A stretch of 64,000 bases of DNA from an archaeon (GTDB taxonomy: Archaea > Thermoproteota > Thermoprotei_A > Marsarchaeales > Marsarchaeaceae), in contig JAKAWJ010000002.1 in assembly GCA_021817005.1 (NCBI GenBank), forward strand, positions 62,001 through 126,000. Direction: 5' to 3'. Every line of letters starts with the position of its first letter. Position 1 is the stretch's first letter. Below the pieces are notes generated by a model. The model ran no database searches and was not told the origin of the DNA. It was given only the letters and a program-made list of their open reading frames with translations. The translations under genes and the position numbers were made by a program. Below are positions 33,915 through 43,370 of the stretch, piece by piece.

Positions 33915-34584
33915 AAATGCCGGCTTCCTTGCGAGGGCAATGAAGAATTTCGGTTTCCATTCTCTCTACCTTGTAACGCCCTGCGATCAAGTTCGAGAAC
34001 GGGGAGCCAAGACTGCCATGCATGCAAATGACCTGCTTTCACGCAGCGTTATTTCAGAGGATATCGAGACTGCTTTACAGGGATGTAACCTTGCTGTGGG
34101 GACGAGCTCAATTCGCCCCAGCTCAAGCCGAGGCGTTTTGAGGACGTACTTCACCCCCCGAGAATTTGGCAAAGCGTGGGCATCTACCACCGGAACTACG
34201 GCTCTTGTCTTCGGACGCGAGGGAAGTGGGCTAAGCAACCGGGAACTCGATATGTGTGATTATCTGGTAAACATACCAACATCCAGACGCTACTCTTCGC
34301 TGAATATCAGTCACGCCGCAACTATACTGCTTTATGAGGCTGCAAACTCGGCCGGCATTGTTCGCGGTGGAAGAAAACTGGCGACGCCAAACCAGCGCGT
34401 ACTTATCCTACGTACCTTAAAAGCCGCACTAGAGAAAACGGCAATGCCCAGACACAGGAGGCTAATTGCAGAAAGAGCGGTTCGTAACCTTCTCGGGCGA
34501 AGCGGTGTATCGAAACGCGAGGCAGGAATATTGCTTGGAACCTTGCGCAGACTCTATTTGAATCTGCCTGACCGCTCCGATTAA
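33856..34584 (+). CDS. SpoU-family RNA 2'-O-methyltransferase, TrmJ-like
   Basis: A 242-residue SPOUT methyltransferase. The three knot motifs are present: FVGCETPENAGFLARAMKNFG, LVFGREGSGLSNRELDMCD and IPTSRRYSSLNISHAATILLYE. The TrmJ type methylates position 32 of tRNA. A helical C-terminal domain follows. A long 59-bp overlap with the HemK-like gene suggests that the true start may be slightly downstream of 33856. Confidence 0.85.
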   Translation: MRKSNPPALRVVFVGCETPENAGFLARAMKNFGFHSLYLVTPCDQVRERGAKTAMHANDLLSRSVISEDIETALQGCNLAVGTSSIRPSSSRGVLRTYFTPREFGKAWASTTGTTALVFGREGSGLSNRELDMCDYLVNIPTSRRYSSLNISHAATILLYEAANSAGIVRGGRKLATPNQRVLILRTLKAALEKTAMPRHRRLIAERAVRNLLGRSGVSKREAGILLGTLRRLYLNLPDRSD

Positions 34585-34740
34585 CTTCTCAGCACCTGCC
34601 GAATAAGACTGGTACAGATATGGAGGCTAGAGTTCAGTATGCTGGCACCGACTTATGAGCAGTACGGAGATGGCCGTGCTCCTGCCACGCTTGAGATCGC
34701 TGGATAAAATATAAGGCCCTAAGAAAGGAAGGAGAACAGA

Positions 34741-36096
34741 TTGTCGAAATACCTGCTCAATAGCTCACCGATTGACGGCAGATATAGGGAAGAGGCAACT
34801 CAGCTGTCACAATATTTCTCAGAATTCGCCTTACTCCGAGAGAGGGTGTTCGTAGAAGCAGAATTCCTCCTCTTCGTCTGTAAGCTACTCCATATCAGTA
34901 TTAACCGCGCCGATAAGCAAGTACTCATTCAACTGCGTCGAGCTTTCACCCTCGAAGAAGCTGAGAAAATAAAGGTGAAGGAGGCGAAGTCTGGCCATGA
35001 TATAATTGCTGTCGAGCAGTTTCTGGGAGACAAGCTATCCGATAGCCGACTGAAAGAACTGATCCATTTCGGACTAACCTCAGAAGACATTAACAGCATC
35101 GCATATGGTCGATTGCTCAAAAGATTCTTTACGACGGTCTACATCCCCTCACTCAGGCTACTAATAAATGAGCTAAAGGCGTTATGCGAAACTCATGCTT
35201 CGGTACCTATGTTATCCCACACTCACGGACAGCCTGCAACACCCACAACGTTGGGGAAGGAAATTGCGGTATATGCCTGGCGTCTTTCGAACCGACTTTT
35301 AAAATTGGAAGGAGCTACCTTTTCTGGTAAATTGAACGGAGCTGTAGGCAATTATAATGCCATGTATGCTGCTGCACCAGAAATCGATTGGCAGAACATG
35401 TGCCACAAATTCGTTGCAAAAATGGGACTAAAACCCGCCGTGATTTCCACTCAAATCCTTCCGCACGACGATTATTCAGATCTTCTCTATCTAGTGCACT
35501 CTACAAACGACATAGTTGAGTCTTTAGATAGAGACATTTGGTTTTACTGCGCTCTTGGGTATATATCAGTCGAGTACTTACAAGATGAGGTTGGTTCTTC
35601 CGCCATGCCTCATAAACAGAATCCGCGCGATTTCGAAACGAGTGAGGGAAATCTGAATGTATCTAGCGCTTTGCTCGGAATGATGCAGTCGAAACTGCTT
35701 TCCTCACGAATGCAGCGCGACCTATCAGATTCGACAGTAAAGAGAAATTACGGGGTAGCTCTCGGCCATGCACTTATTGGATATAAGAAGACAATCTCTG
35801 GCCTCAGAAAGCTCAGAATTCATCCTGATGTGATGAAGAATGATCTCGATAACCATTCTGAAATATATGCGGAAGCGCTACAGACGCTTCTTCGCTACGA
35901 AGGTAAGGGAGATGCGTTCAGACGAATTGTTGCCAACACGAGGGGTAGAATCCTCACTAGCGGAGATATACTGGACCTCGGCAGGAGAATGGGTTTATCA
36001 GATAGAGGAATGGAGAAGCTAAAACTCGCCATTTCTTCACGGTACGTTGGTATAGCTCCAAGGCTTACCCAACAGGTTGCCAGCCTGATTGAGTAA
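34741..36096 (+). CDS. purB: adenylosuccinate lyase
   Basis: A 451-residue PurB acting twice in purine synthesis. It has SSPIDGRYREE at the N-terminus, HFGLTSEDINSIAYG, LSHTHGQPATPTTLGKE and the fumarase-superfamily signature GSSAMPHKQNPRDFE. The start is TTG, supported by GGAAGGAGA about 8 nt upstream and a TATA-like AAAATATAAG further up at 34706-34715. Confidence 0.95.
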   Translation: MSKYLLNSSPIDGRYREEATQLSQYFSEFALLRERVFVEAEFLLFVCKLLHISINRADKQVLIQLRRAFTLEEAEKIKVKEAKSGHDIIAVEQFLGDKLSDSRLKELIHFGLTSEDINSIAYGRLLKRFFTTVYIPSLRLLINELKALCETHASVPMLSHTHGQPATPTTLGKEIAVYAWRLSNRLLKLEGATFSGKLNGAVGNYNAMYAAAPEIDWQNMCHKFVAKMGLKPAVISTQILPHDDYSDLLYLVHSTNDIVESLDRDIWFYCALGYISVEYLQDEVGSSAMPHKQNPRDFETSEGNLNVSSALLGMMQSKLLSSRMQRDLSDSTVKRNYGVALGHALIGYKKTISGLRKLRIHPDVMKNDLDNHSEIYAEALQTLLRYEGKGDAFRRIVANTRGRILTSGDILDLGRRMGLSDRGMEKLKLAISSRYVGIAPRLTQQVASLIE

Positions 36097-36429
36097 AACC
36101 TGCAGTAGTGGAATGGGATGTACACAGAAAGGAAAACGGTTGATTGGCTGGTTAATCTGCTGCACCAATCAGATAAAAACCCGACAATTTTCCATAAGTT
36201 TAACCGTTGTCTACAATCTAGACCGGGTTGTCTCGGCCCTACAACATTTATGGGACAAAAACAAAGCTCCTCTAAACGATGTCGGTTGGCCCACATTTTA
36301 CGTGAGGTTTGGCAGACATTCTCAAGATTATATGTCCACGCATTTCTAGGAGCAATATCCCGTTGGTTAATTTGGTGCAACTTTTTGTGCGAAGGCTGGT
36401 GAATGGTGCTCGGGTCTTGAACATGGTCA
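36097..36429. other. gap with no supported gene
   Basis: Several overlapping short readings exist on both strands, but none has a family signature or a promoter at convincing spacing. The stretch may be decayed sequence belonging with the disrupted PrsW gene next to it. Confidence 0.4.
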
Positions 36430-37072
36430 ATCATATGCAGAGTATGTTTCGTTGATACCGTATATCGCAGCTCTTCTGGCGGAATGCTTGCTTCGGTTCT
36501 CGTAGCCCTTGCTATCGAGCTCTTCCTAAATGGGACGCTCCTATAGCGAGCCTCGTCGAAGAGCCTGAGATGCAGATCCCCCTACAGTTGTGCTTGGAGT
36601 TATTTCATCATCAGTTTTTTACAAGCTAGTCCAAAGTGAGATTGATGGCTGTGGCCTCTGGGTCCGGCTTCGCCCTTGTCGAGGATATATCCCGCATTCC
36701 AGGCAGCGACGTGGGTGTCATCACAACAAGAATATGGTCCCTGCCTTTGCAGAGGCGCTTTGGACAGGAATGGCTGCGATTGGGACGACGTTGGCATTTA
36801 ACAGAGCCTATAAAAAGAACAGCTGGAGAAAACCATCAATTGTTTCCGTAATGGGGTATTATCTGATACCACAATCACTGGTATTCATATTCATTTTAAT
36901 GGTTTTGCACACTATTTACGATAATACTACGCTTGCGATACCAATAAAAACGTATTTAATATGTATTGCTATGTTCTTCGCTACTTACTTATATGTTACT
37001 AATAACCTCGCTTTCTTCAGATTTGAAGGATTGTTAGGCACGTTCAGAGGGATGCGTTGCCCTAGTTCCTAA
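36430..37072 (+). pseudogene. frameshifted PrsW-type intramembrane protease
   Basis: Pieces of one membrane protease appear in order but in alternating frames. SLIPYIAALLA comes first (about 36450), then GGMLASVLVALAIELFLNGTLL. APIASLVEEPEM follows (36537), which is the EE(P)xK region. Next come VISSSVFYKLVQSEIDG (frame of 36590) and VASGSGFALVEDISR (frame of 36636), the DG...GFA-x-E(N/D) motif. Last are PAFAEALWTGMAAIG and VLHTIYDN in the frame of 36734 (GHA-x-xTG and LHxxxD motifs). At least three or four frame changes are needed, and a TAG ends the early part. PrsW enzymes are glutamic intramembrane proteases. The intact last piece (36734-37072) could still be read as a short membrane protein. 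Confidence 0.7.
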
Positions 37073-37459
37073 AATCAACAAACCTGCGAATCAGATTGCA
37101 CGAGGAACTTATTGCGCAAGCTGGGGAGCGAGGAAGTTTCCAAAAGACAAATTCTGCAACGAGTGCTGTGCAGGCACGGGTTAGCGGCGCGGCCTTGGAG
37201 TTGAACGCGGTAATGAGAAAAGTGTAACCAGTATTTCGGCTCTCTCCACGTCTGCACACCTGAGCCAGACGGAAGGATCACATTCTGTAAATACGGGGTG
37301 TCGTGGCATAATGCCGTAACTTTCCGCCTTCAGTTTTCAATCCTTAATGTACAAACTGCCTTCCTGATATTACTGTGCATCGACCATGTCTAAATTTAGA
37401 ATGTGATTGGCCCCATATTTTCACAGCTATACTCACGTCGTCGAGACCGAAAGGGACTG
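37073..37459. other. gap with no supported gene
   Basis: Short overlapping readings on both strands, none recognisable. The right end contains the 3' flank of the intron-containing tRNA-Leu. This may be further decay around the PrsW pseudogene. Confidence 0.4.
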
Positions 37460-37568
37460 TGCGGGGAGTGGGATTCGAACCCACGCAGGCCTGCGCCGGC
37501 AGATCGCTCTTCCGTGCCGTTCGCGGATCTTGAGTCTGCTCCCTTTGGCCAAGCTCGGGCATCCCCGC
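37460..37568 (-). tRNA. tRNA-Leu (anticodon CAA) with 24-nt intron
   Basis: A class II tRNA on the minus strand with acceptor GCGGGGA/TCCCCGC and discriminator A. The anticodon stem GCAGA pairs with TCTGC only after removing 24 nt from position 37/38. The exon ends CTCAAG and the next exon begins ATCTGC; the intron lies at about 37499-37522. The intron can pair with the exon to form a bulge-helix-bulge for the splicing endonuclease. The mature length is 85 nt. The variable arm is long, as for tRNA-Leu. Confidence 0.92.
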
Positions 37569-37674
37569 ACTTTGCACGATACAGGCATCAGTAAGAAGTT
37601 AAGAGTTTCTCCAAAAGAAAGACTGAATCGCGAAACTTATCAGGATATCGGGGGAAGATAGGAGCAGGCTTCCT

Positions 37675-39378
37675 TTGAAGATATTACAGTTGCACACCGA
37701 TTATGTAGAATACACTCCAATTGAGAGGGAAATATCCGTCGCCGAAGAGACAGCAACGTCCCCAAGAAGGTTCGAAGATGCCGTGGTATTACTTACCTCG
37801 GCAGAAATCGGCGATAACCAAAACACCTCCAAGGAAGCTTCGGACGACATAACAGAATCTATTCAAAAGCTAGGAGCAAAGCGCATTCTGGTTTATCCTT
37901 TCGCACATTTGGCACAGGACTTGGCACCGCCCACGGTCGCCTTGGAAATAATTAAGACACTCGCAACGGAGCTTTCCAAGGCCGGTTTCGAAGTACACCG
38001 GGCACCTTTCGGATGGAACAAATCCCTCGAACTAAAAGTTAAGGGCCACCCCCTAGCCGAGCAATCAAAGAGTTACCCACAGGTCGGGCATCCCAAGCAG
38101 CCTTATGTCGAAGCCAGTCACTCACAGGCACGCGTAACTGAGGCGAATATCCTAAGTCGGCTAAGGAAGGCAGACTTTTCGGGGTTGCCTGAAACTGACC
38201 ATAGAATAATTGGAGAAAGGCTCGACTTGTTTAGTTTTCAAGAAGTGTCTCCTGGTATGGTGTACTGGCACTATAAGGGTCTAAGACTGAAGGAGCTGCT
38301 TCTTGGCTTTTTGCGAGCTGAGTTAGCCAAAAGGAACTACATAGAAGTAAGTACGCCTGCCCTCGCGAATACTGCACTCTGGCGCGTAAGCGGACATTCA
38401 GAGCACTACAAAGACGATATGTTCCTCACCAAGATGGGCAATGAGGAAATGGGGCTAAAGCCAATGAATTGCCCATCCACCTTTCTCATTTACAAATCGC
38501 GTAGGTGGAGTTTCCGTGAGTTACCAGTTCGCTACTCGATTTTCGATCCACTCTATAGAAACGAACTAAGTGGCGTGTCTAGCGGTTTATTCAGAGTCAA
38601 AGCGCTCACTCAGGATGACGCCCATATTATTGCAACTGAAGAGCAGGTGAAACCGGAAATTTCCGATATGCTCGATCATATGGAAAAAGTATACAAAACC
38701 TTTGACTTGGGTTATAAGGTAAAAATCTCCACGCGGCCAGACAACTCAATGGGTAGCGAGGAAGAATGGAAACAGGCTACAGACACACTCATTGAAGCCG
38801 TGAAGTCCAAAGGATGGACTTACGAAATAAAGGAAAAAGAGGGAAACTTTTATGCGCCCAAAATTGACGTTGACATAAGAGATTCGCTGGGCAGAGAATG
38901 GCAGTGTGGAACGTTCCAGCTCGACCTGCAGATGCCCAAACGGTTCGGGCTCGTATATACCGGCTCCGACGGAAAGGAGCACACACCAGTAGTGTTACAC
39001 AGAACTATCTTGGGTTCCCTAGAGAGATTCACCGGAATTATTCTAGAGCACTATAAAGGCGCTCTACCAGTATGGCTCTCACCAGTGCAGGCGAGAGTAA
39101 TATCAATCTCCGATGAGCATATCGGATATGCTCGGCGAGTGCTTTCCGCGTTGGATGCCGCAGGAATTAGAGTAGAGAGCGATTTCGAGAGCGGAACTCT
39201 GGGCGCAAAAATCAGAAACGCGCGGCTGCAACGTGTCCCTTACATGGTCATTGTCGGTAAAAAGGAAGAAGAGGAGGAGCAGATTTCGGTGCGCACCCGA
39301 GAAGGAGCAGAGCGCCGCGGAATGTCTCTCCAAGAGCTGCTTAACGAGATTTCGGAGAAATCCAAACTGTACGAATGA
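37675..39378 (+). CDS. thrS: threonyl-tRNA synthetase, archaeal type
   Basis: A 567-residue ThrRS. The archaeal N-terminal editing domain is present (MKILQLHTDYVEYTPIERE, then KRILVYPFAHLAQDLAPP). The class II core has motif 2 (YRNELSGVSSGLFRVKALTQDDAH), the zinc-site LKPMNCPSTFLIY and motif 3 (LHRTILGSLERFTGIILEHYKGALP). An anticodon-binding domain follows. The start is TTG 37675, with GGAG 10 nt upstream. Confidence 0.95.
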   Translation: MKILQLHTDYVEYTPIEREISVAEETATSPRRFEDAVVLLTSAEIGDNQNTSKEASDDITESIQKLGAKRILVYPFAHLAQDLAPPTVALEIIKTLATELSKAGFEVHRAPFGWNKSLELKVKGHPLAEQSKSYPQVGHPKQPYVEASHSQARVTEANILSRLRKADFSGLPETDHRIIGERLDLFSFQEVSPGMVYWHYKGLRLKELLLGFLRAELAKRNYIEVSTPALANTALWRVSGHSEHYKDDMFLTKMGNEEMGLKPMNCPSTFLIYKSRRWSFRELPVRYSIFDPLYRNELSGVSSGLFRVKALTQDDAHIIATEEQVKPEISDMLDHMEKVYKTFDLGYKVKISTRPDNSMGSEEEWKQATDTLIEAVKSKGWTYEIKEKEGNFYAPKIDVDIRDSLGREWQCGTFQLDLQMPKRFGLVYTGSDGKEHTPVVLHRTILGSLERFTGIILEHYKGALPVWLSPVQARVISISDEHIGYARRVLSALDAAGIRVESDFESGTLGAKIRNARLQRVPYMVIVGKKEEEEEQISVRTREGAERRGMSLQELLNEISEKSKLYE

Positions 39379-39407
39379 GATGGGTACGGCCACCTAGTGG
39401 AAATCTT

Positions 39408-40076
39408 CTAGTAGGTTATCATGGTCCCCAACGGACGTTTTCCGACCGCTCGTCGAATGGCCGAGTCGGTTTTGCCGTTTGCTACAATCGTTGGAATCCT
39501 TGACCTTCTTAAAATCTTGAGGGCCACATCGTCGAAAAGGTCGTAGGTGCCCGCAAGGGCGGGGTTTAAGGACAGTATCTTAACGAGCTCATCAAGACTT
39601 ACTTTCTTTAACAATACAGAACCCGGCTCGCTCGGTTTCGCGGAAAACACGCCGTCCACGTTCGTCAGCACGACAAATCTGTCCGCGCAAATTCTTTCGG
39701 CAACAACCGCCGCAACTGCCGTGGTCGATTGCCCAGGAGTGAGTCCTCCTAATACGGCCGCCTTCGACCCTGCCAAGGCTTGATCAAGCTCTTTTAAGGA
39801 AGTCGGCTGCAGGGGGTAGCAATCTCTGCCGAGCATGTGAGCTAGCAGGTATGCGTTTAGCCTAGTCACGGATATGCCGATATCGTCAAGGAGCCCCTCA
39901 TTCAGTCCGAGAGCCCGTCCCATAGATATCCATTTTCGGGCTGGCGACCCTCCCCCAACTACAGCTACGAATGTGTGCTTGTGATTGAGTAGCCAGCGCA
40001 GCGAGGACGCTTGGTGCCTAAACGCACTCTCTCCTTCGTCCAGAAGATGACCGCCCACCTTCAAAACGAGTTTCAA
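39408..40076 (-). CDS. pyrH: UMP kinase
   Basis: A 222-residue amino-acid-kinase fold. KLVLKVGGHLL is at the N-terminus, then AVVGGGSPARKWI, LLDDIGISVTRLNAYLL, VLGGLTPGQSTTAVAA and VVLTNVDGVFSAKP, all typical of archaeal UMP kinase rather than isopentenyl phosphate kinase. The ATG at 40076 is 29 nt from a minus-strand TATA-like element at 40101-40109. It converges with thrS. Confidence 0.9.
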   Translation of the reverse strand: MKLVLKVGGHLLDEGESAFRHQASSLRWLLNHKHTFVAVVGGGSPARKWISMGRALGLNEGLLDDIGISVTRLNAYLLAHMLGRDCYPLQPTSLKELDQALAGSKAAVLGGLTPGQSTTAVAAVVAERICADRFVVLTNVDGVFSAKPSEPGSVLLKKVSLDELVKILSLNPALAGTYDLFDDVALKILRRSRIPTIVANGKTDSAIRRAVGKRPLGTMITY

Positions 40077-40100
40077 TGAGAAACCCGGGGGCTTGACATG

Positions 40101-40118
40101 GCTTATATCTGATAAGCG
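40101..40118. promoter_or_regulatory. promoter region between pyrH and aRF1
   Basis: GCTTATATCTGATAAGCG holds two overlapping TATA-like elements. AGATATAAGC on the minus strand is 29 nt before the pyrH ATG. TGATAAGC on the plus strand is about 33 nt before the aRF1 TTG at 40148. Confidence 0.4.
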
Positions 40119-40147
40119 TGACTATTTCCACGAAACGGGGATAACCA

Positions 40148-41377
40148 TTGCCTGTCCAAGCCGCCGAATATGATTCGTATGACGAATACCGCCTGAGAAA
40201 ACTCGTAAGCGAGCTTGAGGATAAGGAGGGTAGGGGTACCGAACTTATTAGTCTTTACATCCCTCCCAAGCGGGCAATAAGTGAGGTAGCCCGGGACCTT
40301 CGGGAGGAAGCCAGTACCGCCTCAAACATCAAGTCCAAATCTACCAGGAAAAACGTCACCGATGCAATAGAGTCGATACTACAAAAACTCAAACTTTTCC
40401 GAGAGCCACCCGAAAATGGCTTGGTCATCTTCTGCGGCGCAATCCCGCATGGCGGGCCAGGCACCGAAAGAATGGAAATACACGTGCTTGAGCCACCAAA
40501 ACCAATTAACGTCTATTTGTATAGGTGCGATGCTCGATTTGTACTTGAGCCAATCAAGGACCTTCTGAGTGAGAAAGAAGTATACGGCTTGATTGTGATG
40601 GATCGGGCTGAAGCCACCTTCGCACTGCTGCACGGTAGAAATATCGAAATTTTACATAATATTACTTCTGGAATACCGGGTAAGCATCACGCAGGTGGAC
40701 AGTCAGCCAGACGTTTTCAGCGGATTATAGAGCAAGTCGCGCATGAATTCTATGTCAGAATTGGGGAGTACGCCAACAAGTATTTCCTTGACAAACAGCT
40801 TAAGGGAATAATCATTGGGGGCCCAGGGCCCAACAAGAACGAATTTGCTGAGGGAAATTTCATGCATTATAGTTTACAGGAGAAAATTATTGGCCTAGTC
40901 GATACTGGCTACACGTCAGACGAAGGAGTAAGAGAATTAATCAATCGCGCAGAAGATTTGCTTCAGCAATCTAAACTTGTTCACGAAAAAAAGGTTTTTA
41001 ATACACTTATGGAGACGATGGTAAAGGATCCCTCACATGTCGCCATAGGACCTCGCGAAGTCCTAGAAAAGATTGATAAAATCAAAACGCTTGTCGTCTC
41101 GGAGGAGAGTAAAGATTCAGTCGCGGTATTTACTTGCAAGGCGTGCGGCAAAAAATCCGGTGAGCTCCTGAGCGAAGGAAATACCGTCGCGGCTAAAACT
41201 AAGAAGTGCCCGTATTGCGGAGGAGTTATGATGAACGGTCCCATCGAGCCTCTTGTCTCATTTCTTGCGGACGCCGTGAGGGAGAGGAAGAGGACGGTTG
41301 AGCTGCTCTCTACCAAGACTGAAGAAGGAGAGCAACTCAAGAATTCCTTTTTGGGTTGCGCTGCGATGCTTGACTAG
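40148..41377 (+). CDS. prf1: peptide chain release factor aRF1
   Basis: A 409-residue class I release factor of the eukaryotic type. Stop codon recognition residues are in TASNIKSKS (NIKS at about 60-63). The catalytic GGQ lies in GKHHAGGQSARRFQRI. A C-terminal zinc ribbon has FTCKACGKKSGEL and KKCPYCGG. The start codon is TTG. The HemK-like methyltransferase at 33279 is the probable modifier of the GGQ glutamine. Confidence 0.95.
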   Translation: MPVQAAEYDSYDEYRLRKLVSELEDKEGRGTELISLYIPPKRAISEVARDLREEASTASNIKSKSTRKNVTDAIESILQKLKLFREPPENGLVIFCGAIPHGGPGTERMEIHVLEPPKPINVYLYRCDARFVLEPIKDLLSEKEVYGLIVMDRAEATFALLHGRNIEILHNITSGIPGKHHAGGQSARRFQRIIEQVAHEFYVRIGEYANKYFLDKQLKGIIIGGPGPNKNEFAEGNFMHYSLQEKIIGLVDTGYTSDEGVRELINRAEDLLQQSKLVHEKKVFNTLMETMVKDPSHVAIGPREVLEKIDKIKTLVVSEESKDSVAVFTCKACGKKSGELLSEGNTVAAKTKKCPYCGGVMMNGPIEPLVSFLADAVRERKRTVELLSTKTEEGEQLKNSFLGCAAMLD

Positions 41378-41488
41378 GCAATTATTTTCGCACTAGAGCG
41401 GCGGTACTACTGTCACGCAACGGCTTTCCACTATAATGAGGCAGGAACTGGAATACGAACTGGGGCAGGCGTGCGCCAAAAGAATAAT

Positions 41489-41497
41489 AAGTATATC
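41489..41497 (+). promoter_or_regulatory. TATA box of the DhnA-type aldolase gene
   Basis: AAGTATATC is centred about 28 nt before the ATG at 41521, indicating a leaderless transcript. Confidence 0.45.
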
Positions 41498-41520
41498 TTC
41501 GTAAAAGTCATTGAAAACCA

Positions 41521-42345
41521 ATGGATTGGGGTCTCCAAAACCGACTATTCAGGATGATCAATCCCGTAACTCGTCGCACAGTTATGCTTGCCTGCGATCA
41601 TGGATACTTTATGGGCCCCACCCACAAGCTAGAAAACCCTCGAAGAACCATCGAACCGCTGGTTAGCTATGCTGATGCTCTTGCAGTCACGAGAGGGGTA
41701 TTGAGAACTTCCGTAGACGCGACATGGCGTGTACCGATTCTACTCAGGATGTCGGGAGGAAGCAGTATTTTGAGTGAAGACCTTAGCGATGAGGGGGTTA
41801 TTTCGTCCTTCAAGGATGCACTCAGATTGAATGTGTCAGCAGTCGCCCTCTCAATCTTTGTCGGGACTAGACATGAGAAACAAACGCTGCTGAATCTGGG
41901 GAAACTCGTAGACCTCGGAAATGAATATGGCATGCCTGTTGTGGCAATCACGGCGGTCGGAAAGGAACTTGAGAAAAGGGATGCGCGGTACTTGGGTCTC
42001 GCATGTAGACTTGCAGCGGAGATAGGAAGCCACCTGATAAAAACGTACTATTGCACAGGTTTTGATAAAATTGTCGATTCCTCATTGGTGCCGCTGGTTG
42101 TTGCTGGTGGTCCAAGACTGGAGAAGGAGTCGGATGTGTTTCAGCTGGTCTACGATGCGATACACGACGGCGCGGCCGGGGTTGACATAGGCCGCAATAT
42201 CTGGCAGCACAACGCCCCGATAGCGATGATCAGATCCATTCGCGCCATTGTTCACGAGGGCGCAACTGTGCGGGAGGCTCTTCAGATGTTTGAAGAGAAC
42301 AGAGTGAATCATGGCAATGTAATGAAGGCCGTGACTGTCGACTAA
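41521..42345 (+). CDS. DhnA-type class I aldolase (fructose-bisphosphate aldolase or ADH synthase-like)
   Basis: A 274-residue TIM-barrel enzyme. MLACDHGYFMGPT is near the N-terminus, HLIKTYYCTGFDKIV carries the predicted Schiff-base lysine, and VVAGGPRLEKES plus GAAGVDIGRNIWQH form the phosphate-binding C-terminal part. This family includes archaeal class I fructose-bisphosphate aldolases and 2-amino-3,7-dideoxy-D-threo-hept-6-ulosonate synthase of aromatic amino acid synthesis. The motifs do not decide between them. It has its own TATA box at leaderless spacing. Confidence 0.8.
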   Translation: MDWGLQNRLFRMINPVTRRTVMLACDHGYFMGPTHKLENPRRTIEPLVSYADALAVTRGVLRTSVDATWRVPILLRMSGGSSILSEDLSDEGVISSFKDALRLNVSAVALSIFVGTRHEKQTLLNLGKLVDLGNEYGMPVVAITAVGKELEKRDARYLGLACRLAAEIGSHLIKTYYCTGFDKIVDSSLVPLVVAGGPRLEKESDVFQLVYDAIHDGAAGVDIGRNIWQHNAPIAMIRSIRAIVHEGATVREALQMFEENRVNHGNVMKAVTVD

Positions 42346-42523
42346 GATGCTGTCAAATCCGGTTCCAAATTACCTCAAGACCCGGTATGAGCGAGTTGCC
42401 TGACGCTCAAGAGTTCTCCTCAGTATTGGAGCGCGTTATCAAGCTGAGACGAGGCAGAATATGTGCAACAGATACGAAGAGCCCGAGGTTTCGGCCGAGT
42501 GCCCTCGTGCCCTGCCTTCCACC

Positions 42524-43207
42524 TCAGTTCTCGAAGGTTTCTCCGGGCCCAAGGATGATACACTTCGACTCTGAGCTCTTTTCCACGGCCTCATTGAGCG
42601 CTCTAATGTCGGTCTGGATTGCAGGAAACGTGTTGTAATGAATCGGTATTAGCACCCGTGGCTTTAGAAGTCTTAGCGCGACGGAAAGGTCTTCTACTCC
42701 CATCGTATAGAATCCGCCGACCGGTAACATAGCGATGTCAAGCGGATAACTCTCTCCTATCAAACCCATATCGGAAAAAACCGCGGTATCGCCGGCGTGA
42801 TACATATAGTTATCTCCCATCCTAATCACGAAACCGCACGGATTTCCACCGAAGAGTTGATTGCTACCAATAGAAGAGCTGTGAGCTGCCCATGTTATCT
42901 TAACCCAAGCAAATCCGAAATCTCGCGATCCGCCGTGATTTCCACCAATTACGTTTGCGCCTTGTTTCTGAAGCTGCACGCTGAGCTCATAGGTGGTAAA
43001 GATAGGGCAGTTGTTCCTCTTCGAGATCTGGACGGCGTCGCCCAGATGGTCAGAGTGCCCGTGAGTAACCAAGATAAGGTCCGCCTTAACACTGTCCCAT
43101 GTGCAGGCAGCGGTCGGGTTTCCTGTAAGGAACGGATCTATGATTATATGTTTACCTGCATGCGATAACTCAACACATGCGTGGCCCAAATACTTCAGTA
43201 CAACCAT
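42524..43207 (-). CDS. UPF0173-type metallo-beta-lactamase-fold hydrolase
   Basis: About 227 residues. MVVLKYLGHACVELSHAGKH is followed by the metal site LVTHGHSDHLGDA (HxHxDH), YHAGDTAVFSD with the third metal ligands and PIHYNTF with the last His. This is the UPF0173 (YtkL/TM-type) group of zinc hydrolases with unknown substrate. ATG at 43207 is preceded by GGAGATGG at Shine-Dalgarno distance; ATG 43216 is an alternative. It converges with the aldolase gene, with about 180 bp between. Confidence 0.85.
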   Translation of the reverse strand: MVVLKYLGHACVELSHAGKHIIIDPFLTGNPTAACTWDSVKADLILVTHGHSDHLGDAVQISKRNNCPIFTTYELSVQLQKQGANVIGGNHGGSRDFGFAWVKITWAAHSSSIGSNQLFGGNPCGFVIRMGDNYMYHAGDTAVFSDMGLIGESYPLDIAMLPVGGFYTMGVEDLSVALRLLKPRVLIPIHYNTFPAIQTDIRALNEAVEKSSESKCIILGPGETFEN

Positions 43208-43370
43208 ACGTTCCATCTCCTGTTGCCCAGTGATAAGCCTGAATCTGCCTGCATGGCAGTAACTGGCGCTCTGAGCTGATGCTGCCCTTGCATTATATAT
43301 CTCCTGCAAAAAACCGCAATCTCAGCCCTGCGCTCGAACGATCTCCGGTAGCTAGTGGACTTTAAGCTTC

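Noticed and set aside
36089-36434. Short plus- and minus-strand readings after purB
   Set aside because: Mutually overlapping, unrecognisable, and with no promoter support; more likely decayed or non-coding sequence.
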